This document shows positions 1-9,276 of a stretch of DNA of 64,000 nucleotides, piece by piece. Source of the DNA: an uncultured Bacteroidales bacterium. Lineage in GTDB: Bacteria; Bacteroidota; Bacteroidia; Bacteroidales; Paludibacteraceae. The stretch is from the NCBI GenBank assembly GCA_903911085.1, contig CAIWCC010000222.1:1-64000 (forward strand), written 5' to 3'. The notes beneath the pieces are model-generated. The model ran no database searches, had not been told where the DNA came from, and was given only the letters and a program-made list of their open reading frames with translations. Numbering within the stretch: the first letter of the stretch is position 1; each line of letters opens with the position of its first letter. The translations under genes were made by a program, and so were the position numbers.

Positions 1-81
1 ATGCTTGGATGGACAGTTTCAGATCGCTACTTAATAGATTTGATTACACAGTTTCAAGCTGGAAAAGCTTCAATTACATAG
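1..81 (+). CDS. C-terminal end of an unidentified protein (truncated by window edge)
   Basis: An open frame runs from the first base and ends at TAG (79-81), giving 26 codons that finish QFQAGKASIT. It opens with ATG at base 1, but the gene may well begin outside the window. A rho-independent-type hairpin lies 40 bases downstream, which supports a real gene end on the plus strand. The fragment is too short to assign a family. It is the only plus-strand gene end to the left of the large minus-strand cluster, so it probably marks the edge of that cluster. Confidence 0.4.
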   Translation: MLGWTVSDRYLIDLITQFQAGKASIT

Positions 82-120
82 CTTTTATGATTATATTATT
101 CAAGAAAATTAAAACTAACA

Positions 121-151
121 AAAAGTCAAGATGACTTCATTGTTTTTTTTT
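121..151 (+). terminator. Rho-independent-type terminator after the left-edge gene
   Basis: A 6-bp stem (AAGTCA at 123-128, TGACTT at 132-137) with a 3-base loop is preceded by an A run and followed within 5 bases by eight T residues (143-150). The stem is short and AT-rich but correctly placed for the plus-strand gene ending at 81. It might also work from the other side for the minus-strand gene ending at 368, because A residues precede it. The rest of 82-367 is AT-rich with no gene that I can support. Confidence 0.45.
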
Positions 152-367
152 ATGCTCGTTTCAAATATAAAAGTAAATTTATTTATTTGAAAAATATTAT
201 CGTTTATTTTTGCGGAGAAGAATATTTATAGGATATATAAGTAATGAATAATTAATATTGAACAATTAATAATTAGTAAGATGAAGTAAATGAGTGTCTT
301 ATGAAATAGCAAATATATCAGTAAATAATTCCAACTACTTAGCATTAATAATTTGTCTGCAGCTAAT

Positions 368-1576
368 TCATTTCAGTGCATGGTCGGCGGGTATATTTAC
401 GCCTTTCCATACTTTCACACTGGTCCAGTCTTCCGCAGGCGAGATCCAGAATGGGTCGGTTGCCGGAAGACCTAATGCAACAAGTCCGGTGGTACATAAA
501 TATAAACTTCCGGTGGTGATATAACTTTCCGCCAAATCGGGCTGCGAGCCATAAAAGCCAATACGAAGCCAACCATTTTTGTCGAATAATGTAGGAGCAA
601 CCATTAACCGGTGTATAACCTCCGACAGGGCTGACCTTACCTGAGCAGGTGAAACATTTTTTGGTAATTGTTTATAGAGTGCCACTTGCGACAGAAGCTG
701 AAATACTCCAAAACGATACACAATTGACCGTCCAACTGGAGGAAAACTACCTTCCGGAGATATCATTCGTTCCTGAATGGCTGCATATCGTTGAGCCCTT
801 TCCATTACTTTTTCGTATTTCAAGATAGTATCCTGAGCATTTTCTTTTAATACTTTCGAAATATTAAGCATCATGGGTTGAATAACAAAACTGTTATAAT
901 AATCCGAATGATACTCTGGTCCATCGCCATAATTCCCATCTCCTTTGTACCATTCAGCATGTTTTTTAAATGCATAGTTTATTGTTGCTACATTGTAATC
1001 TGCACCTGCTTTCAATAAAAATGTTTCAATGATTGCACTGAAAAGCAACCAGTTGTTTTCATAAGGTTTAAAAACTCGTGTCGATTTCAATGCGTTTATC
1101 ACATTTTCTTTGGTGGTGGCATCGAGCGGTAGCCACAATTGATTGTAGCCATACAGCAGACCGCTTGCAAAAAAAGCAGCATCTACAAGTGGCTGTGGGC
1201 TTTTTTTATTGAAATTCAGAGAATCGGGAGAAGCTGGATTTACTGCATTGGCAATGGCTTTACGAGTTAGAACAATGTATTTTTCACGCAATTTACCCTC
1301 AACTGTAGCATCGGCACCCAATTCGAGCCAAGGCGCAATACCTGCCAGAGTTCGACCAAACGCTTCGAGATGTGCCACTTCCTTGCGCTTAGGATCTTTG
1401 CATTCTATGGGCATATTTAACCTAAGCTTTCTTTGAGCAAGATTCGTGATAACAGGGTCTGATATCTTAGTCAGCACCGATACCCAATAAGCGCGGTTGT
1501 CATATTTTTTTTGTCCATTAATTGATAATGATACAATTAAAAATAAAATAGTAAATTGAACAATTCGTTTTTGCAT
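368..1576 (-). CDS. Secreted DUF2264 protein (GH154-like, putative exo-acting glycosidase)
   Basis: This 402-residue protein has an N-terminal signal peptide (about residues 1-21, ending SINGQ). It carries the hallmarks of the DUF2264 family: LEAFGRTLAGIAPWL at 70-84, ENNWLLFSA at 173-181 and a Gly/Asp/Tyr-rich block at 212-230 (GDGNYGDGPEYHSDYYNSF). The fold is expected to be an (alpha/alpha) barrel. From memory, CAZy places DUF2264 relatives in GH154, with beta-glucuronidase activity reported for some members; that activity is inference here. It is the last gene of the long minus-strand run, 48 bases after the GH97 gene. A uronidase would fit the presence of uxuA in the same run. Confidence 0.8.
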   Translation of the reverse strand: MQKRIVQFTILFLIVSLSINGQKKYDNRAYWVSVLTKISDPVITNLAQRKLRLNMPIECKDPKRKEVAHLEAFGRTLAGIAPWLELGADATVEGKLREKYIVLTRKAIANAVNPASPDSLNFNKKSPQPLVDAAFFASGLLYGYNQLWLPLDATTKENVINALKSTRVFKPYENNWLLFSAIIETFLLKAGADYNVATINYAFKKHAEWYKGDGNYGDGPEYHSDYYNSFVIQPMMLNISKVLKENAQDTILKYEKVMERAQRYAAIQERMISPEGSFPPVGRSIVYRFGVFQLLSQVALYKQLPKNVSPAQVRSALSEVIHRLMVAPTLFDKNGWLRIGFYGSQPDLAESYITTGSLYLCTTGLVALGLPATDPFWISPAEDWTSVKVWKGVNIPADHALK

Positions 1577-1624
1577 GTGTAGTAATTTTGAGTAATCGCT
1601 AATCTAGTTAGTTAACTGAAAATC

Positions 1625-3538
1625 TTATTGCTTGGCAACAATGTGAATCGCTTGTCCGCCAGAGGCTTTCAAATCAACATCAAGTATAGTTTTACTATTT
1701 ACAGTCATGCGCTTAATGCCAACTTTGGTGGGTGTTTTTATGGTCTCATCATCACTATAAATGCTGGCTTCAAACTTTTTGCCGGCAGGTAGAAAATCAA
1801 GAGAAAGTTTCAACGTGCGGGCATCGGTATTGGTAACCGAACCAACAAACCACTCCTTACCGCTTCGCCGGGCAACAGAAATGTATTCACCTATTTTGCC
1901 AACAAGCACTTTGGTATCGTCCCACACTACTGGAACCTGGTCGAAAAACTCCAATTCTGGTTCATCCTGGACATCCGAGGGCTTGTCGTACCAATAAAGA
2001 AACTGTAGCGGACTATAGAAAACGACAGCCAAACCAAGCTGATGACCCGAAGTAGTATTGATGTATCTGGTATCAGGAATATTTTGCCCCGGTTTGAGTC
2101 CTCGTTGATGATAATAGCATATCGTGTGATCGGCCGGTCCTGCAAGAAAACGCGTAAAAGGCTGCACTGTACTGTTTGTTGCCGGTGGCATTTCTTCGTT
2201 TCCACGTATTCCTTCCTGAGTGAGCAGATTCGGATACGTGCGGCTAAATCCGGTTGGTCGGTATTCATCGTGAATGTCGACCATCAGGTTATATTTTGCA
2301 CATTTCTTTACAGCTTCGTGCAGCCAGGTTGTCCAACGGTGCGAACCAACTTCTACAAAACCAAATTTGATACCCGCAACTCCCCATTTTTGATACAAGG
2401 GTAAAATATCGTCCAATTGATTGGCCAATGCGCGCTGATTTACATACAGAAATACACCGATGCCTTTTTCTTTGGCATATCTAATCACTACCTGAAGATT
2501 GAGGTCGCTGTTGCGATTGCGTCGTGGGTCAACCGAAACTTTTGTAGCATCCGACCCAACCACATATTCATAGCCATACCATCCTGCATCAAAATGAATG
2601 TATTTTATGTGGTGTTTTACTGCAAAATCAATCAATTCTTTCGACCCTTTTGCCGAGAGTGTGGTTTCGCGCATAATTTTCCCTGGTTTAATCCAATCTG
2701 TATTTGTAATTTTGCAAGGTGGGTTGAGATTCAAAAGGATAAAATTATTCTCAACCAACTGTCCCGGTTTTTCGGCAACCATTATTACGCGCCAAGGCGT
2801 GGCAAAAGGTGTGAAAAGATCAACGCCTTCATACATAGCACATTTAACTGTATTTGTTTTATTGGCATCCAAACTGAATTTTGTGCGCGAGTAATCAACC
2901 ATTTCAGCCTCGGCAAGAGATGCATATAGTCCATTTTCGAGTTCAAGCGTGAGTGGTCGTTCACATTCTGTTGGCCATTCTTTGAGCGGCTTCAAGCTAT
3001 AAGCTCCCTGGGCAGAACCTGTGACCCATGCTTTTGTGCCTTCAGAAAAAGTGAAACCTGTAGATTCGTTCGTTATCCTCAAATAAGTTCCACCCGTTGG
3101 CTTTTCAGGAAAGAAATATCTGAAGGCAATACCTTCATTGTAAGCGCGCACTACAAATTCCAGCACTCCTACTTTTCCAGATTGATTTAGAACAATTACC
3201 GATTCGTTGTAACGGTTGGTGTAACTATTTCGCTCACCATATATCGGGTGCCAAATACTATCTTTTGAACTTGTTCGTACCTCTTTAATGCTGAAATTTT
3301 CAGTACATTTTAAAGTGCCTGTCAATCCTAATTCTGATTCTAAAACAACAGGTTTACCTTTATAATCAACCGAATAGACGAGCATGTCTTTCTTCTCAGC
3401 CACGTCTTTCAACCGAACGGAAATAATCAGATTTTTATCAGGCGAAATTGTTGATATTTCATTTTGCTGAGCAGATACTCGGATGCAAAACATGGAAATT
3501 AAGAGTGTGGTAAGCTCTAGGAATTTGAGTTTGTTCAT
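1625..3538 (-). CDS. GH97 glycosidase, inverting (SusB-like) active-site signature
   Basis: This 637-residue exported protein (signal peptide about 1-23) has the GH97 N-terminal beta-sandwich (ISTISPDKNLIISVRL near 28-44), the barrel start FDAGWYG near 316-322 and the conserved block from HDEYRPTG to EGIRGNE (423-448). In retaining GH97 enzymes the nucleophile Asp sits in a KxDF motif. Here that position is Gly393 (KFGF), while Glu425 occupies the HDE position that is Ala in retaining members. Glu442 matches the general acid, 49 residues after the nucleophile site as in the other GH97 of this window. This pattern is that of inverting, calcium-dependent alpha-glucosidases of the SusB group. 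Substrate specificity is not proven. Confidence 0.9.
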   Translation of the reverse strand: MNKLKFLELTTLLISMFCIRVSAQQNEISTISPDKNLIISVRLKDVAEKKDMLVYSVDYKGKPVVLESELGLTGTLKCTENFSIKEVRTSSKDSIWHPIYGERNSYTNRYNESVIVLNQSGKVGVLEFVVRAYNEGIAFRYFFPEKPTGGTYLRITNESTGFTFSEGTKAWVTGSAQGAYSLKPLKEWPTECERPLTLELENGLYASLAEAEMVDYSRTKFSLDANKTNTVKCAMYEGVDLFTPFATPWRVIMVAEKPGQLVENNFILLNLNPPCKITNTDWIKPGKIMRETTLSAKGSKELIDFAVKHHIKYIHFDAGWYGYEYVVGSDATKVSVDPRRNRNSDLNLQVVIRYAKEKGIGVFLYVNQRALANQLDDILPLYQKWGVAGIKFGFVEVGSHRWTTWLHEAVKKCAKYNLMVDIHDEYRPTGFSRTYPNLLTQEGIRGNEEMPPATNSTVQPFTRFLAGPADHTICYYHQRGLKPGQNIPDTRYINTTSGHQLGLAVVFYSPLQFLYWYDKPSDVQDEPELEFFDQVPVVWDDTKVLVGKIGEYISVARRSGKEWFVGSVTNTDARTLKLSLDFLPAGKKFEASIYSDDETIKTPTKVGIKRMTVNSKTILDVDLKASGGQAIHIVAKQ

Positions 3539-3576
3539 GTATATTAAATTAAATGTGAAATTTTAAATCGCTTTTA

Positions 3577-3699
3577 TCAAAAATAGATAGCTATGCATTC
3601 CGCCATCCGTTTGTATCCATCCTGATTGGGATGTACCTGCGTACAATCATAGGCTGGTTCACCGTAAAATTCCTTCGCATTAAAGTCGGTAATACCACA
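3577..3699 (-). pseudogene. Remnant of an SGNH/GDSL hydrolase C-terminus
   Basis: Between two stop codons (TGA at 3577-3579 and TAA at 3700-3702) the minus strand encodes about 40 residues including VHPNQDGYKRMAE. This closely resembles block V of SGNH/GDSL esterases (catalytic His followed by Pro-Asn and Gly-Tyr). There is no start codon and the preceding stretch has no matching upstream domain, so only the tail survives. The Asp that normally sits three residues before the His is Thr here. Such esterases often deacetylate plant glycans in clusters of this type. The remnant fills most of the gap between the GH97 gene and the gene at 3785. Confidence 0.5.
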
Positions 3700-3784
3700 T
3701 TATTTGCATTCCGATATTAATTATCTTAAATACATTGCAAATGCTGCTAACTAGAAAAGTGAAACAAACAAAATTCTGAATAAT

Positions 3785-5584
3785 TTAATCAGCAATTACA
3801 GGTAATTGTCTCAATGTATCCACCAATTCACCAATGCTTCCTTTGCGCTCATCCAAAAATTGGGTATCTTTATAAAGCGTTGCACACCAAGGCGATTTTG
3901 CCAGATTTCTCCATTCTGCCCAAAGCTCATCATATCTTATAATTGCCTTTTGAATCCCAATCTGATTATATGTTTTGGATTGTAGCCTCAATGCGTTTTG
4001 AATCATCAAATACCACATTTGCTCGGTTAGTTGGTATTTGATGCGTCCATAACTACATGAAACCTGCAAGGCTTCTTCCAGATTTTTATCATCCAACTGC
4101 AACTGTTTTGATAAAGATTCAATCTGTAACCACATTGCTACCGATTCGGCTTTTTCACTCAATACATTTTCGCTCAAATTATTTTTTATAATTTCATTAA
4201 CAGCTTCTTTGTTATACTCAACCGAGAAAAAATTATCACGCGCCCACCAGAGGTTATTCCGTGTGTAATCACTGCATTGCCCTTTACGAACTGCCTCCAC
4301 GCTAAGCAGGGCAATTTTGCGGAAAATATCTGCATTGAATCCTTCGATCCCTATCGTTTTGGCATATTCATAACACAGTTCCTCCTCGGTTTTGCTCGTA
4401 TTTTGTCCCCAATGGGAGATAACATACGAGTTCAAATCTTTCCAAACAGTGCTTTTGAGGTACGGTCCTTGCCATCCTCCCCCACTCGACCATGTCCAAA
4501 TTCCTTTAAGCAAACCGGTTGGGAGCAAATCTTTTACTCCGCGGTATGAACCGGCAGGAAGTAGATTATCCGTTCTTTTTGCTGCCCAGAAGTCAATTTT
4601 ATAACGTGCTTCAGGGAAACCATTTATCACACAACCCGCCGTGTAATAAGGGTGCGAGCCTTTGCCGTAAGCCTCCATGGCCGATTGTGCTTCTACAATT
4701 TGTTGATGCTTACCTTTACCTAATGAAGGATTAAAATTGCTCATCCGCAAGAAGTCGTTTTGAGTGTATTTTATCGAAAAAATGAGGTTGGGATGCGGTT
4801 CGATAGCGTTGGTTACTTTGAGGTAAAACTCGCCATTATTATGAAAATTATTTCCAAAATCCCAAGTCCGGTAAAAGAGTTTCTTGTTGCGTTTTACGCA
4901 AATTTCTTCACGCAAAATGTTGATAAAAACTATATGATCCTGAATGGTTCGCACCGGACTAGAACCACTGTGGAAAGGGGTATCGTGCAAATAAGTTTCG
5001 CCAAAACGAAGCATGATGCCGTCTAATTGAGGAAAGCGGTCGAAAATGCCTGCAATTTGCGCGCGCAGAATTTTCTGAGTCAGCGGTCGGTTTATATCGG
5101 GGGTGATTTTTGATTCACCCCCTCTTACTTCTTCATTCTTCTCAATTTTAGTATTTAACCGAAGCGAATCACCATATTTTTCCCAAATTACTTTAGGCAA
5201 CACCAGAAAATCGGTAAACGGAAATACATCGATACCTGCTCTCTCGCATGCATCGAGCTTTTTATCTATTTCGGCAGCATGAGCTTCAATCCATTTGCGG
5301 GCGTCACTCCCTTTGGGCACAATGTTTTTTTTCAGATTGTCATACGTTATCAGACAGTTGATATGCCACGGTGGCGTAGTGGAAGTATATCCTTCCGATT
5401 TCAGAAAAACGGGGTCGTTGTACTTCACATCGAATGGCTTTTCACCTGGGTTGTTGTACACCATATCCATCACGTATTGCAATGACTGCGCTTTTGCAAT
5501 TACAGGCATATTTGCAAAAACAAAAGACAATAAAATTACTGAAGTGATTCTAATTCGGTTATTCATAAATAATAAGTGTTTCAT
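3785..5584 (-). CDS. Secreted protein of unknown function, possible TIM-barrel glycosidase
   Basis: This 599-residue protein has a clear signal peptide (about 1-33; an alternative Met at residue 7, MNNRIRI, is equally plausible). I do not recognise a family. Visible features include ERAGIDVFPFTDF near 114-126, DGIMLRFGETYLHD near 185-198 with a Glu after a beta-strand-like segment, TWDFGNNFHNN near 243-253, and WTWSSGGGWQGPY near 352-364. Alternating hydrophobic strands and acid residues in the first 370 residues suggest a (beta/alpha)8 barrel similar to alpha-glucuronidase or hexosaminidase clans; the rest is helical. It sits 35 bases from the GH127 gene in the operon, so a role on the same glycan is likely. 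Function is inference only. Confidence 0.75.
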   Translation of the reverse strand: MKHLLFMNNRIRITSVILLSFVFANMPVIAKAQSLQYVMDMVYNNPGEKPFDVKYNDPVFLKSEGYTSTTPPWHINCLITYDNLKKNIVPKGSDARKWIEAHAAEIDKKLDACERAGIDVFPFTDFLVLPKVIWEKYGDSLRLNTKIEKNEEVRGGESKITPDINRPLTQKILRAQIAGIFDRFPQLDGIMLRFGETYLHDTPFHSGSSPVRTIQDHIVFINILREEICVKRNKKLFYRTWDFGNNFHNNGEFYLKVTNAIEPHPNLIFSIKYTQNDFLRMSNFNPSLGKGKHQQIVEAQSAMEAYGKGSHPYYTAGCVINGFPEARYKIDFWAAKRTDNLLPAGSYRGVKDLLPTGLLKGIWTWSSGGGWQGPYLKSTVWKDLNSYVISHWGQNTSKTEEELCYEYAKTIGIEGFNADIFRKIALLSVEAVRKGQCSDYTRNNLWWARDNFFSVEYNKEAVNEIIKNNLSENVLSEKAESVAMWLQIESLSKQLQLDDKNLEEALQVSCSYGRIKYQLTEQMWYLMIQNALRLQSKTYNQIGIQKAIIRYDELWAEWRNLAKSPWCATLYKDTQFLDERKGSIGELVDTLRQLPVIAD

Positions 5585-5619
5585 ATCAGATTAAATGACA
5601 TTTAGATACATAATTTCTT

Positions 5620-7983
5620 TTATTTTCGGACTAGAGCTATATAAAATAAGCCGCCTGCCGAATTGCCGCTTTCGGGCTCAAACCGAACGGTCACTTGCAT
5701 TTTGTCTGCAACCAGCGCATCCGTCAATAGGTATTCCACGTCTACAAATGATTGTTTATTCCATTTACCCACAATATTTTCGGTGCTAATAAGCATATCG
5801 TCTATGTAAATTTTGAAGTTGCGTTTGCCCCATTCGTTGCCCCAATAGCGTACCAGCAGTTTGAGATTTTTCTCCTTTTTGGGGAAAAGCTGATAAGTGA
5901 GATAGCCACCGTTTTGCACTTCGCGGAAATAAGCATCTTTGAAAATAGCAGAATTTGTTTTGTCCATTTTTACCTTGTGGTCGGCCTCGGGCTGTTGCTC
6001 GCCAGGTACAATGGCATCCACTGTTCGGGCATCAAGTGCCAGTTTTGTTTTTTCGATAATGGCAAGCGAATCGGCCGTGCGTTTGTACTCATTTTCGGAT
6101 AAAGAAAGCCAGTACATCATGTAGCGGGCATCGTGAATAGTAAAAAACGGTTGCAATTCTAAACTACTGAATTCCTTACTATTGAATAGATTTTTAGTTT
6201 TGAAATGGAACGGCTTGCCTTTTACTGGAATAAGTTTTGAAGCAATTTGAGAACGTTCGCCCACAATAACCGGCGCTTTAGAAACTGGCAGCAATTTGCC
6301 ATTTGCAATGTGTCCCCAGCGGTTATCGTCGGCAACGAGTCCGTCGAGATTTTCAGTTCCTGTTTTGGCTCCCAACACAATGGGACCGTGCATAATCGCT
6401 ATGTATTGCGGCACGTTGGGCAGTTGCTCGGTGCGGGTCTTCATGGGTAACGACACCTCTACTTTATCGCCGTTCTTCCACACCCGGCTGATGGCCAGAT
6501 AAGACGAAGATGGCGAAACGATATTGATTTTCCTGCCATTGCATTTCACTACAAAATCTTTGGCAGTAACCCAAAAAGGATGACGAACCATCAGCGTAAA
6601 TTGGGTGGGTTTTGTTGTTTTTATTTTTAACGAAGTTCCTTCCTGAAAGGGGAATTGAGTTTCCTGACGAACTACAACGCCTTTGCTGCTCCAATTGAGC
6701 TCCGACGCCACAAAAAGATTGACGAAAAGCGAGTCGGACTGATGCGTATAGATAAATTCACCGTATTTGGTGTGATTTTCCATGCCGCTACCCACGCAGC
6801 ACCACATGGCCTGATTGGCAGCAGAATATACCCGATAATGACGTGGACGAGCGGGCGTAAAATACACATATCCACCATGTTCCGGATGTTGAGTGGACAA
6901 GATATGGTTGAACAAAGCCCGTTCGTAGAAATCGGAATAAGCAGCTAAGGGTTGAGTCCGGAAAAGCCCTTCGGTGAGTTTGAGCATGTTGTAGGTGTTG
7001 CACGACTCGGGACCTTCGCGCTCATCCACATATTTTCCGCAAGATGATGCCGTGGGAAAAAACTCACGAATGCTGTTTCCACCAATGGCAATACTGCGTT
7101 TAAGTGCCACAGTTTCCCAGAAGAAACGAGCAGCATGACGGTAAGATGTGTCGTTTGCTGTTTCGGCAATGCGTTCAAAACCAATTATTTTTGGTATTTG
7201 GGTGTTGGCGTGTTTGTTATCCAAATTATCAACGTTTTTGGCCATCGAGTTTAAAATTTCCTTGTGCGAAAATCGTTTGGCAATTTCCAAATAATGCACT
7301 TTTCCGGTCATGCTAAACGCATCGGCATACATTTCGTTCATGCCGCCATGTTCGGTTTGCAGCATTTTTTCCATCTGCTCGTCGGTGAGGTTTTTGGTAA
7401 TTTCTATCCCCCAATCGCAAAAGTCAAGAAAAAGAGTGCGAGCCATTTCGTTGCCAGTATATAGCCACGCATCCCGCAGTCCAGCGTAAGTTTTATGCAA
7501 ATTGTACCACGGCACCCACGATTTTCTGAACTCGGTGAAATCACCACTTTGCAATGCCGGCCAGATTTTAGCACTATTTGGCACTCCACCTACATACCCA
7601 TTTTTATTGGCAATCTGACAGAGTTTGAGTTCCGAAATCATATAATCCAGTCGCTTTTTGCATTCTGTATTACCTGTAGCAGCATAGTTCATCGAAAGAG
7701 CCGATAGATAATGCCCACCCACATGACCATCCAACCCAATCCAATTTGGGTAACTTTCGGCTTTGGCAGGTAGCCCGGCTTCTTTGCGGTAAGGTGCAAG
7801 CAATCTATCCATATCGTATTTTAGTAGGTTTTTGGTGTTCAAATCCTGCGCATGTTTCAGTACACCATCGAGCAACCGCACATCGCTGAGGTTGAAAGTG
7901 TTGGTATAGAGTTTTTCCTGCGCAAAAGTATTACTGGCAAAAAGGAATATTACTCCAAGTATTAGATTTCTTTTTAAATTCAT
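5620..7983 (-). CDS. GH127/GH146 beta-L-arabinofuranosidase (DUF1680 family)
   Basis: This 787-residue secreted enzyme (signal peptide 1-22) starts with the family hallmark NLSDVRLLDG and has the WIGLDGHVGGHYLSA block near 81-95. The zinc-cysteine active site of the GH127 prototype HypBA1 is recognisable: Glu326 and Cys328 in PESCNTYNML, and the Cys pair at 395-396 in AMWCCVGSGMENH, the first of which corresponds to the nucleophile. The C-terminal roughly 250 residues form extra beta domains of the DUF4986/DUF6805 kind. It would release beta-linked L-arabinofuranose from arabinans or glycoproteins. GH127 and GH146 cannot be separated reliably by eye. It lies 27 bases downstream of uxuA. Confidence 0.9.
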   Translation of the reverse strand: MNLKRNLILGVIFLFASNTFAQEKLYTNTFNLSDVRLLDGVLKHAQDLNTKNLLKYDMDRLLAPYRKEAGLPAKAESYPNWIGLDGHVGGHYLSALSMNYAATGNTECKKRLDYMISELKLCQIANKNGYVGGVPNSAKIWPALQSGDFTEFRKSWVPWYNLHKTYAGLRDAWLYTGNEMARTLFLDFCDWGIEITKNLTDEQMEKMLQTEHGGMNEMYADAFSMTGKVHYLEIAKRFSHKEILNSMAKNVDNLDNKHANTQIPKIIGFERIAETANDTSYRHAARFFWETVALKRSIAIGGNSIREFFPTASSCGKYVDEREGPESCNTYNMLKLTEGLFRTQPLAAYSDFYERALFNHILSTQHPEHGGYVYFTPARPRHYRVYSAANQAMWCCVGSGMENHTKYGEFIYTHQSDSLFVNLFVASELNWSSKGVVVRQETQFPFQEGTSLKIKTTKPTQFTLMVRHPFWVTAKDFVVKCNGRKINIVSPSSSYLAISRVWKNGDKVEVSLPMKTRTEQLPNVPQYIAIMHGPIVLGAKTGTENLDGLVADDNRWGHIANGKLLPVSKAPVIVGERSQIASKLIPVKGKPFHFKTKNLFNSKEFSSLELQPFFTIHDARYMMYWLSLSENEYKRTADSLAIIEKTKLALDARTVDAIVPGEQQPEADHKVKMDKTNSAIFKDAYFREVQNGGYLTYQLFPKKEKNLKLLVRYWGNEWGKRNFKIYIDDMLISTENIVGKWNKQSFVDVEYLLTDALVADKMQVTVRFEPESGNSAGGLFYIALVRK

Positions 7984-8010
7984 ATTTTAAAACATATAGA
8001 ACTTATGTGC

Positions 8011-9228
8011 CTATGTGGTTTTTAAATTCATTTCATATTCAATTCCCGCTTCAATTCCCGAAATTTCTGCCAATCCGCGCATACGTCCAATCAATGGGTA
8101 GCCGGGGTTAGCATTTCGGGTAAAATCGTCGAGCATTTTTATGCCATGGTCGGGACGAAACGGAATGCGCGTGTCTGTACGACCTTCAGCTTTTCGGCGG
8201 TATTGTTCTTCGAGTAAGGCTTTAACGATAGGCGCCATTTGAATAGTTCCGTTGATATGTCCCGACTCATAGAAGCAACCATCTTGTGTAAACAAATTGT
8301 TGCGCAAATGCGTAAAGTGTATGCGGTGACCGAGTTTTTTCACAATATCCACGAGGTCATTCTCACGACGAACAGATAGTGAGCCGGTGCAAAAAGTAAT
8401 GCCATTAGCAGGCGAATCCACGGCATTGCAAATCCATTCCAAATCTTCGAGCGAGCTCACAATGCGTGGCATGCCCAACACCGGAAACGGAGGATCGTCG
8501 GGGTGAATGCACAAACGCACGCCAGCCTCTTCGGCCACAGGAACCACATCGCGCAAGAAATCGGCCAAGTTATTGCGCAATACATCGCGGTCAATATCCT
8601 TATAGGTAGCAATATAATCGAGGAAAACTTTTTTGTAATCGGGCGTTGAACCATCCACAGTACCGTTGATAAAACCCTGCGTTACCACTATAATGTTGTA
8701 AGCGAGCAGTTCGGCTTCTTCGGCAGTCATTTCGTTGAAAATGGCTTCCGCTTTTGCCACAATATCAGCAGGATACTCGTTCACCGCATTGGGTCGTTTG
8801 AGAATAAAAGCATCAAAAGCCACAAATTTTGGAAAATCGAAATACATCACCTCGCCACCCGACGGCAGCATGTAGTGCAGGTCGGTTCGTGCCCAATCGA
8901 GCACTGGCATAAAGTTGTAGCACACCGTATCGATACCACAAGCACCAAGGTTGCGCAACGATTGGCGGTAGTTTTCTATCAGTCGTGGGCGATCGGCAGT
9001 TTTGGTTTTGATGCCTTCGGTAACAGGCAAACTTTCTACCACGCTCCAGCGCAAACCGTGTTTCTCAATTTCGGTTTTCACCTTCATTATTTCGTCCACC
9101 GGCCACACATCGCCATTTTTGATGTGGTGCAAAGCCGTTACCACGCCTTCCACGCCCATTTGTGTGAGGTCGGTGAGTTTCACCGTATCGTTAGCGCCAA
9201 ACCAGCGCCATGTTTTTTCTAATGCCAT
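8011..9228 (-). CDS. uxuA: Mannonate dehydratase UxuA
   Basis: This 405-residue protein has no signal peptide, so it is cytoplasmic, unlike its neighbours. It matches UxuA along its length: MALEKTWRWFGANDTVKL at the start, IKNGDVWPVDEI, HPDDPPFPVLGMPRIV, FCTGSLSVR and RIHFTHLRN. It dehydrates D-mannonate to 2-keto-3-deoxygluconate in the glucuronate branch of hexuronate catabolism. The length is close to the family norm (about 395). Its substrate would be supplied by a fructuronate reductase, and the two nearly identical SDR genes in this window (32606 and 61603) are candidates. Its place inside an operon of secreted hydrolases suggests the target glycan carries glucuronic acid. Confidence 0.95.
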   Translation of the reverse strand: MALEKTWRWFGANDTVKLTDLTQMGVEGVVTALHHIKNGDVWPVDEIMKVKTEIEKHGLRWSVVESLPVTEGIKTKTADRPRLIENYRQSLRNLGACGIDTVCYNFMPVLDWARTDLHYMLPSGGEVMYFDFPKFVAFDAFILKRPNAVNEYPADIVAKAEAIFNEMTAEEAELLAYNIIVVTQGFINGTVDGSTPDYKKVFLDYIATYKDIDRDVLRNNLADFLRDVVPVAEEAGVRLCIHPDDPPFPVLGMPRIVSSLEDLEWICNAVDSPANGITFCTGSLSVRRENDLVDIVKKLGHRIHFTHLRNNLFTQDGCFYESGHINGTIQMAPIVKALLEEQYRRKAEGRTDTRIPFRPDHGIKMLDDFTRNANPGYPLIGRMRGLAEISGIEAGIEYEMNLKTT

Positions 9229-9276
9229 AAAACAATTGATATCTTTTTTATATTCTTATTCAAAAAAATCTTTCGA

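Noticed and set aside
244-283. AT-rich motif AATTAATATTGAACAATTAATAATT, with similar text near 44811-44842 and 46005-46022
   Set aside because: The similarity is explained by low-complexity TAATTAATT tracts common in AT-rich intergenic DNA. No fixed boundaries or structure support a defined repeat family.
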